DNA from: Siderastrea radians
Lineage: Eukaryota; Cnidaria; Anthozoa; Scleractinia; Rhizangiidae
Assembly: GCA_964017195.1 (NCBI GenBank)
Contig: OZ024898.1
Coordinates: 3,319,482 to 3,383,481, forward strand
Direction: 5' to 3'
Length of the DNA: 64,000 nt
The notes below the pieces were generated by a model. It was not told the DNA's origin. It was given only the letters and a program-made list of their open reading frames with translations, and did no database searches. This document shows, piece after piece, positions 57,601 through 64,000 of the stretch. The stretch's first letter is position 1. The number at the start of each line of letters is the position of its first letter. The translations under genes were made by a program, and so were the position numbers.

Positions 57601-60600
57601 CAATAATGGTATTGGTCCTGCCGAAGACAAGGTGAAAGCCATTGTGGATGCAAGAGAACCACAGAGTGCCTCTGAAGTCAGAAGTTTCCTGGGATTGGCA
57701 AACTACAATGCTCGATTTATCCCAGACTTTGCTACAGTTGCTGAACCGTTGCGCAGACTAACCAAGAAAGGTGTTCGTTTTGAGTTTGGAGATGAGCAGA
57801 GGAAGGCGTTCAATGAGCTGAAGATGAGACTATCAAGTGCAGAAACCCTTGGTTATTTCGACAAAGATGCTAAGACACTGATTATAGCGGACGCAAGCCC
57901 AGTAGGCCTCGGCGCAATCCTAATCCAAGAACAGCAAGGCAGGAAAAGAGTCATCAGCTATGCAAGCAAGAGTCTTAGTGATGTAGAACGGCGTTACTCC
58001 CAGACCGAAAAAGAAGCCTTGGCAGTCGTTTGGGCATGCGAACGTTTCCATGTGTACCTGTACGGCATTGAATTCGAACTGTACACAGATCACAAGCCAC
58101 TGGAAACAATCTACTCTAGCAGATCGAAGCCGTGTGCACGAATTGAAAGATGGATTCTGCGATTACAGCCGTACAAGTTCACAGTTAAATACTTACCTGG
58201 AGAGCAGAACATTGCTGATCCGTTATCGCGTTTACTTCAAGAAAACAAGCAAGTGGAATCTTCATCTGCTCACAAAGTTTCAGATGAATTTGTCAGATTT
58301 GTCGCAGTAACTGCCACTCCTCGAGCAATGACAACACGTGAAATTGAAGAAGCTTCATCAGAAGACAGAGAATTTGTCGAATTGCATCAGTGCATAAAGA
58401 ATGGAAACTGGAAAGGTGACCAGCATAAGCAGTACATACCAGTATGCAGTGAGCTGTGTGTGATTGGAAAGTTGATCCTTCGAGATACCAGGATTGTCAT
58501 ACCAACCAAGTTGAGACCTCAAGTACTCTCCCTGGCCCATGAAGGACATCCAGGAATTGTCAGCATGAAGCAGAGATTGCGGTCAAAAGTATGGTGGCCG
58601 GGAATCGACAGAGAAGCTGAAAGATTCTGCAAGACCTGTCATGGTTGTCAGCTTGTAAGCAGTCCATCCAACCCGGAACCAATCAAGTCAACCCCATTAC
58701 CAAGTGGCCCATGGCAAGATCTGGCCATCGACCTGTTAGGCCCATTACCCTCAGGAGACTCTGTTTTAGTTGTCGTCGATTACTTCAGCAGATATTATGA
58801 AGTGGAAATCATGCGCTCCACAACGTCCGAGAAGATCATAGAATGCTTGGAGAAAATCTTCACCACCCATGGATTACCTTTATCGCTTAGAAGCGACAAC
58901 GGACCACAGTTTAGTTCAGACACCTTTGAGCAGTACTTAAAAGACCAAGGCATAGAGCACAGGAAGACCACTCCATTGTGGCCGCAAGCAAATGGAGAAG
59001 TAGAAAGACAAAACAAGTCCCTGTTAAAGAGAATGAGAATAGCTCAAGCCGAAGGAAAAGAATGGAAGAAGGAGTTGCGCAAGTACTTGGTGGCATATAG
59101 ATCAACCCCTCATACCACCACAGGCGTGAGTCCAGCAGAACTTCTGTTTGGCAGGAAGATGCGTACTAAGTTACCAGAACTAAGAGAGGAGAGCATAGCG
59201 AGTGAGATGCGAGACAGAGATGGTGAAATGAAAGCAAAGGCAAAACAGTATGCAGACAAGAGGAGGAATGCCCAGGAATCAGACCTAACTCCTGGTGACA
59301 AAGTTTTGGTAAGACAAGAGCGGAGAAACAAGTTATCGACACCGTTTGCTCCTGAGCCATATGATGTTATCTCTAAAAATGGGAACAGTGTTGTTATTGA
59401 ATCACCAGAAGGTGTTCAAAGTATGCGGAACACAACCCATGTAAAGAAGTATGAGGAGCCGTCACCGAGCCCGGATGAAACAACTCTGGTGCCAGATGAT
59501 ACAGCCCCCGCGGAACTGGAGGCAGAACAAGAAAAGGCCAGCAGCCCAGTCGTTTCCAGACCGAGTAGAGTCAGGAAGTTACCTGAGAGATTCAAGGACT
59601 TTGATTTGACTTAGTGTCATTTTCAAGGACTCTGCCGTGACCTGAGTGTCATTGTTTAAGACTGTGTTATGACCATTATTGACTGTTATGACCATTATTG
59701 AATGCTGCAGTCTAAAGAGAGAGAACTTTGATTCTTGGTTAGCCATAGTTTAAGTTTAAGTTTTATCGGACTGTTAAGTCTGATTGTAATAGTGTTGACA
59801 TTTTCTAAGTTCGAAGCGTTGATAATTTACAGCTTATTTACTAAGTTCGTTTACCGGAAAAAGGAAGGGATGTAGTGTTCGTGAAGTATATTCCAGTGTA
59901 TCGTACACGAAGTATTTAGGCGCGCAAAGCATGTATGTAAAGTGATTATTAAAGCATGGCGGATTAGATTCGAGTCTGTATTATTTGCGTGCAATAATCT
60001 TGTTCCATCGGTTTAAATACGACGTTGGAACACGACACTATTTACTTTCGCTTATATTTTTTACCCACAGGTACAGTTTTGAAGCACAATTGCCTGGCCT
60101 TCATTTGCTTGATAGTTCAGTTGATTAAAGCGTTGCATCCAATCGTAATCGGATAATTACGAGTCTCTTTCAAAAGATGAATTTTCAAGATTTCTTTTTA
60201 AGTTGCTAATATCGAACACTGCAAATATTAATATCCCATGCAGCTTTAGATGGTGTAAAAGGAGAAACCTAAGGAACAATGAAGGACCCACGATCAGTAC
60301 TAACAGTGTGGCACGGAAAACGCGTTATACCTATAACGTAAGTTCGAGATTTCTAATACACCCCCCTCCCCCCAAAAAAAATTGTCGATCAAATATAGCA
60401 CCACCGAGGGACTCACCAAATGAAAAACAGTAGCAGAATCGCATCTTGAGCTCCGTATTGTAGACTTCAATGATCAACAAGTACAACATTACGCCTTCTA
60501 TTAACATCCAACAGAATGACGCCAAATAGAAGTAGTGAATCAAAGCTGCCACAGTTATGCACAGCACCTATTAAGACAGAAAAAAAAACACGAGGAGCTG

Positions 60601-63416
60601 AAAGTCGTTGACTACTTTTAAAACTAAGCTGAAGACCTTTCTTTTAAAGCGTATTTTTAATTGACACTGTATTATATAGTTATTTTGTTGTTTAATTGTA
60701 AATATTTGCAGTATTATTATTGATACTTTGTAGCTGAAGACCTTTCTTTTAAAAGTATTTTAAATTGATATTGTATTATTTAATTATTTCTATTATGTAA
60801 TTTTAAATATTGTAAAGAGCTATTGGATACCTTGTAGAAACACCGCTATATATATTATTATGATTATCATCATCATCATCATCATCATCGTTATTATTAT
60901 TATGATGATGATGATGATGATAATGTTAATCTTTGGAGGTTATAATAACACAGATTCCCGCGACTGTACAAGGGGCGAGGGGAAAAGCTATAGGGCCCTT
61001 CTTTCCTTGAAAGAACGGCGAGGTTTGAAGGGAGTTTGAAACGGGTGGGGTTATTAGACCTCTAGCTTCGAATGTGATCCTGTGTTGTTTATTTTGAAAA
61101 CTTGCAAACTGAGTTCAAGGTGGTCTTACTATGCGGATACGTACTCCAACCATGAATAGTGGTTTACGTTTTACACCTCTTTTAGAAACAGACAATAAAC
61201 ACACCATGAAAATTCTACCTGATATCTAAAAGGAAATAATTGAAAAAATGTGATTTCATTGGTATTAGGGACCTTCTTGTTGAGAAGCATTTGGCAGAAG
61301 TCTAAAAAAAAGGCACCAGCCATTGCCCTTTAATACTTTTGGTTGAAATTTAAAAGGTTCTCATTTATCGGTTGACGGGTTAATATTTGACCCATTTGGC
61401 GGGTGAGTGTTGACAACAAGTTTCTCTCAGTTAGCTTTTAGTGACCTCCACAAGGACCGATAATATCGACGAAAATGCCAGTTCGCGTCTCGAAAGTCAC
61501 GAACGGATTCTGGAGGTCCTATGTTTATCTTTTAACGCAGCTTAATGTTACCACTTCAGGTCACAAATGCCAAAACATGCGCGTTCTTATCTTAGTGAGG
61601 ACCAAAATTGCCCCATTAATAAGAACTAATGAGAAAGCTAGAGATTCCCTAATCGACATTGAGAATTTAATAATAGTGGTTATGCAAACTGAAGTTACCT
61701 GGTCTTGTGTGGCCTCTATTCCTGCCAAAAAGATCATTTGTGCCGTGGCTAGTGTCCCGACTAAGTTCACGTGGACATGGCTTTGCTGGTCATGTTTTGA
61801 ACATCTAAATTAAAAAAAGGTACACAAAGCATACATATGCAAACTAAGGTAAGGTGTTTTGAAATGTCAGTGCAAAACGTCGGATTGATCAACTGAGTTG
61901 ATAGCTAAATGTAAATTGGCTACCGCAGACTGGCTACCGCCTTGTTTGCGTTTTGTTTAGTAATTTTCATGTTGAGTCGTTTTAAAACTCCACTATAGTT
62001 TTCAGGGTGTCTACTTAATTTTACCATGTAGATGAAATATTTACAAATGGATTTATTTCATCCACTGGACAAGGATTTCTCTACTGGATAACGTTATCCG
62101 TTCTTTGAGCAACCGGGCCCGAAGCGAAAAGCTATTTTTTTTATTTTATACATTCCACCAAGATATCGTCAATGCACTTATCAGTCAGATTACCCTACGA
62201 AAAGAAAAATCAGTTAAACTGCCGTGCATCGTTCTAGATATAGGGAATGTTTAAAATTCGTGACTGTTTGCAATCCCACGTTTCAGTCAATCACACAATT
62301 AATCCTCTCTTGTAAACTTTTACTTTCCGTTATATCAGCGATTTAAAAGAAACATTAACAATGTACTAAAACGGTACCTTTCAAAGAATAACTGACTATT
62401 AATACTGGATGCAAAACATCAAGCTTATAATACTTACAGCAGTAGCATATATGCAAGAATGGTGATAGTCTCTCCTAGCAAAGAAATGCCCAGGCCAATG
62501 TACGTAATAAAGTTTAAGGCTTGCTTGTGTTTGTGAGGGACCTGTAGAAGAAATGCGAAAGCATAAGCTCGTATCTTCTGGGACCAGAAAGGTGCGCCAA
62601 TTCCCTTATGAAGCTACTCGGGGAGTATAGCTATGAAAATGACACTAAGAGGGCATAAAGTACTACAAAAGCTGTTTATTTTAAAGGGGTAATATAGTAT
62701 GACAATACTGAAATCACATGACGTGAAAATCACGTCACGATTTTCGAACATCCGCAAACTTGGCTTTGTGGGATTTTTCACAAAATAAGAAAAATTGCAA
62801 AATTGATTCGAAAGCAAGTAATTTTCTGTTTGAGAGAAGAAAACATAACAAATCTGACGTCTTATAAATGAGGTAAAAACAATGGCATGATTACCGAATA
62901 CGATTACCGATTACTTGAACTCTTCCTGACGTAATAAAACTGGCATAATTGCCGTAAAAGCTAGTAATCACAAGTTATAAAAGGTCCAATGCTAAAATAT
63001 TTCAAATAAAAACGTACCGCAAGAGACTTGAGAATTTTCATTTTCCTGCTACTATCCTTGTGGGCAAGGCTGATTGAAATTAAAATTTCACTCTTATGAA
63101 GAACAAAAACGAGCGACAGAACAGCAGTATAAATATTTGGGGCGACTGTATTTTTGGCCTTGTGATTCTTAACTTAGTTTGTAAAGTGCATGAGATCATA
63201 TTTGAACGTGTTGTGCGCGATACCATAAATTAGTGTTATCAATTATTGTTATCGTTATTATTATTATAACGTTACTATATCTTTGGATACACTACCTGGT
63301 ACTGTTTGATGTTCATTAAAATGGCAAAATTTGTCAGATGGTTACACGTACACACCACGTGACTTCTGTTTGATTCCACCAATGAGCAGCCTTCACCTGA
63401 CCAGCTTCCCTTTGCT
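51630..63416 (-). CDS. Adhesion GPCR, C-terminal part (GPS, 7TM, tail)
   Basis: Partial: the 5' exons lie past the right edge. Exons in gene order: 63296-63416, 62438-62541, 61699-61804, 60417-60567, 55138-55222, 54816-54882, 54078-54160, 53312-53438, 52867-52908, 51630-51782. All are GT-AG and in phase, giving 345 aa to the stop. The first exon has the GAIN/GPS motif (W-S-G-E-G-C ... C-T-C-N-H-L-T), with the HLT cleavage site intact, so self-cleavage is expected. TM1 is in exon 62438 ([18 protein letters not shown]), TM2 in 61699 ([13 protein letters not shown]), TM3 in 60417 ([20 protein letters not shown]), TM4 starts there and ends in 55138, TM5 in 54816-54160, TM6 in 53312 ([14 protein letters not shown]) and TM7 spans 53312 and 52867 ([17 protein letters not shown]). 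The intron between 55222 and 60417 holds a Ty3/gypsy element. The subfamily depends on the missing N-terminus. Confidence 0.92.
51921..52623 (+). mobile_element. MITE family B, copy 2
   Basis: Ends TAATAGCGGAGCCCACTCGC and, reverse-complemented, CCTAAGAGCGGAGCTACAC. It shares TAGCGCG, GGTCACGTGAC-like, GTCCGTCCGT and the interior with the copy at 26147-26993, in opposite orientation. It lies in the last intron of the adhesion GPCR gene. Confidence 0.65.
52991..53027. repeat. (CTTC)n microsatellite
   Basis: About nine CTTC units in an adhesion GPCR intron. A shorter (TCTA)n stretch lies at 53946-53966. Confidence 0.9.
55434..55600 (+). repeat. 5' LTR of the Ty3/gypsy element
   Basis: 167 bp, starting TGTAGTGTTCGTGAAG and ending GGAACACGACA (TG...CA ends). 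It contains ATTAAA (55511-55516) as a possible poly(A) signal and TTTAAATA (55574-55581). Identical to the 3' copy. Confidence 0.95.
55603..55615 (+). other. Primer-binding site, tRNA-Ser type
   Basis: TGGCGACGAGGAT begins 2 bp after the LTR. It complements the 3' end of animal tRNA-Ser(GCT) (ATCCTCGTCGCCA), the primer of the Mag group. Confidence 0.7.
55643..59614 (+). CDS. Gag-Pol polyprotein of the Ty3/gypsy element
   Basis: A single 1,323 aa frame without stops. Gag occupies about residues 1-255 and ends in two zinc knuckles ([16 protein letters not shown] and [14 protein letters not shown]). The aspartic protease has LIDSGAS near residue 319. Reverse transcriptase covers about 460-640; its catalytic box reads ISDD in place of the common YxDD. 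RNase H has ADASPVG (about 751), TEKEALA and TDHKPL. Integrase has an HHCC zinc finger (H-x3 ... CKTCHGC, about 966-1005) and the DDE core with [14 protein letters not shown] and NGEVERQ. No frameshift between gag and pol is needed, so Pol must be released by proteolysis of a fused product. All catalytic motifs are present, so activity is possible. Confidence 0.95.
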   Translation: MASIKIDDLSSVKPFDPHGDPSNVGRRWQRWIKSFTLYADSKGLIIQADKDDNKVQRRALLLHSAGEDVQEIFETLADTGGIKDYAKAEKALNDYFIPKVNSTYQNHVFRSMEQHDGETVAQFVTRLRRVVKDCDYGEQAENQIRDQVVQRCKSHDLRRKLLEKGEKLTLELLLSTAANHERVQSQLQSMESGKNDVNAVREKQPDKTKESTSGTTKHACYRCGNVGHFGRDPECPAKGKTCHKCGGADHFGAQCQTKKGAKPPKPRRGGKPTGKNQKRKSVRYVEREREEDEYAFAVNSVAPPEEINVTVGGVVVAMLIDSGASTNVIDKNLWLKLKQEKVKCASKKSDKKLYAYGSDQPLKVLGTFSASVKAGKNEVEAEFAVIDGKGAALLGRETAIQLGVLKLGIPLYSVTSKETIMSDYKEIFEGVGKLKDYQVKLYVDPNVPPVAQPVRRTPFSLRDKVKEKVEELVAMDIIEPVEGPTPWVSPVVVVPKQNDEIRLCVDMRRANEAIIRERYPIPTVDEVLQNLNQSTVFSKLDLKWGYHQLELHPDSRSITTFTRHCGLYRYKRLMFGISSAPEVYQHVIQQALQDCEGVANISDDIIVHGRNTEEHDKRLQRVLERLKEKNLTLNAGKCRFHMTQMVFMGLVLTNNGIGPAEDKVKAIVDAREPQSASEVRSFLGLANYNARFIPDFATVAEPLRRLTKKGVRFEFGDEQRKAFNELKMRLSSAETLGYFDKDAKTLIIADASPVGLGAILIQEQQGRKRVISYASKSLSDVERRYSQTEKEALAVVWACERFHVYLYGIEFELYTDHKPLETIYSSRSKPCARIERWILRLQPYKFTVKYLPGEQNIADPLSRLLQENKQVESSSAHKVSDEFVRFVAVTATPRAMTTREIEEASSEDREFVELHQCIKNGNWKGDQHKQYIPVCSELCVIGKLILRDTRIVIPTKLRPQVLSLAHEGHPGIVSMKQRLRSKVWWPGIDREAERFCKTCHGCQLVSSPSNPEPIKSTPLPSGPWQDLAIDLLGPLPSGDSVLVVVDYFSRYYEVEIMRSTTSEKIIECLEKIFTTHGLPLSLRSDNGPQFSSDTFEQYLKDQGIEHRKTTPLWPQANGEVERQNKSLLKRMRIAQAEGKEWKKELRKYLVAYRSTPHTTTGVSPAELLFGRKMRTKLPELREESIASEMRDRDGEMKAKAKQYADKRRNAQESDLTPGDKVLVRQERRNKLSTPFAPEPYDVISKNGNSVVIESPEGVQSMRNTTHVKKYEEPSPSPDETTLVPDDTAPAELEAEQEKASSPVVSRPSRVRKLPERFKDFDLT
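59856..59870 (+). other. Polypurine tract
   Basis: GGAAAAAGGAAGGGA directly abuts the 3' LTR at 59871, the expected plus-strand primer site. Confidence 0.9.
59871..60037 (+). repeat. 3' LTR of the Ty3/gypsy element
   Basis: 167 bp, identical by eye to 55434-55600, followed by the CTATT target copy. Confidence 0.95.
60866..60932. repeat. (ATC)n/(GAT)n mirror microsatellite
   Basis: About eight ATC units, a short TTA run, then about six GAT units. The two halves are reverse complements and could form a hairpin. In an adhesion GPCR intron. Confidence 0.85.
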
Positions 63417-64000
63417 CTAAAAAGAGATATCATTTATAATCAACTATAATGAGAAAAGCGACAAAGAAGAAAAAGCTACTAGAGAATTGGTTTTTTCGAT
63501 ATTTCGGACAGTCAAGAGGGGGGATTTAATGATTTAAAGTCACTACTATACGCAACCCCCCGGGGGGGGGGGGAACTCAGTAAAGTTGTACACGGGGAGT
63601 CTCCGCCCGCAGGTTCAAACTCTTACCCTTTAACACACTGATTTTTACCAAAATGGTACCCAGGCCTTTCATATACCTAGAGCAAAATTGCACCCCTTTC
63701 TTATACCTCAAGGATTAGCCAAAACAATAGAATTCCCTTAATCGTCACGTTGTTCCCTGGTTTTCAGTTGTTCTGCTTCAGTTGCTCAAAGGGTGGAAGC
63801 TTTTGTGTTTCGCGTTGTCATTTCTGCCTAAATTTGGCATTCTTTGATATACTTCGCTTTAGCCACCATTTCTTCTACTTTGCAGCTGATTTTGTGATCC
63901 TTTCATATACTAAAATGGCAATCTTCCCCACCCTTTAGTATACTGCGAGCTTAAAAAAGGCACCCCTTTCGGGCGGAGCGTCCCGGTTTAGCCCGCCGTA
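63417..64000. other. Intron sequence at the right edge, repeat-like
   Basis: This should be the intron upstream of the GPS exon. A G-run lies near 63560-63572, and recurring words such as GCACCCCTTTC and TATACCT (63655-63965) suggest a dispersed repeat. No exon of the adhesion GPCR was recognised. Confidence 0.4.

Larger units (their letters stand above)
55434..60037 (+). mobile_element. Complete Ty3/gypsy LTR retrotransposon
   Basis: A 4,604 bp element flanked by CTATT on both sides (55429-55433 and 60038-60042), a 5 bp target duplication. It has two 167 bp LTRs with no difference that I can see, a primer-binding site, one gag-pol frame and a polypurine tract. There is no env frame between pol and the 3' LTR, so this is a retrotransposon rather than a retrovirus. 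The tRNA-Ser primer and single frame suggest the Mag lineage; that is inference. It lies in an intron of the minus-strand adhesion GPCR, in antisense. Confidence 0.95.

Noticed and set aside
56034..59360. Many minus-strand frames opposite gag-pol
   Set aside because: Shadows of the coding strand, with no start context or similarity.
55434..60037. Endogenous retrovirus rather than retrotransposon
   Set aside because: Only about 255 bp separates the pol stop from the 3' LTR, with no envelope frame.

Overview
The window is nuclear DNA of an invertebrate animal. I infer a cnidarian, most likely an anthozoan such as a stony coral. Genes are intron-rich with GT-AG introns, proteins are very close to vertebrate orthologues, and introns are packed with short inverted-repeat elements and a tRNA-derived SINE of a kind I associate with cnidarian genomes. 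The species cannot be fixed from the sequence alone. Exon joins below were checked for splice consensus and reading phase; no search was run.

Layout, left to right. 1-2.9 kb: intergenic, one MITE and a promoter. 3.1-12.7 kb (+): cytoplasmic poly(A)-binding protein, 8 coding exons, 637 aa, with a 5'TOP-like start and a striking A-rich 5' leader. Its second intron holds a tRNA-like SINE split by a 2.6 kb hAT transposon. 15.0-17.4 kb (+): EMI1/FBXO5-like APC/C inhibitor, 3 coding exons, 322 aa. 18.6-19.3 kb: PIF/Harbinger remnant. 19.7-20.1 kb (-): BLOC1S5. 20.3-35.6 kb (+): MCM3, 26 coding exons, 829 aa, sharing a 153 bp divergent promoter with BLOC1S5. 36.5-45 kb: repeat-rich region with two orphan genes (38.4 kb on -, 44.0 kb on +), one decayed ORF and a 500 bp palindrome. 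46.1-47.0 kb (-): intronless class A GPCR. 51.6-63.4 kb (-): 3' part of an adhesion GPCR (GPS motif, seven TM segments, tail). Its N-terminal exons lie beyond the right edge, and one intron holds a structurally complete Ty3/gypsy retrotransposon in antisense.

Functional links: MCM3 (replicative helicase) and EMI1 (APC/C inhibitor at G1/S) both carry E2F-type sites just upstream, as expected for S-phase genes. The two receptors and the orphan genes show no evident link to these. The most distinctive signals are the PABP A-rich leader, the datable nested hAT-in-SINE insertion, the retrotransposon with identical LTRs, seven copies of one roughly 210 bp MITE family, and the two unrecognised coding genes.
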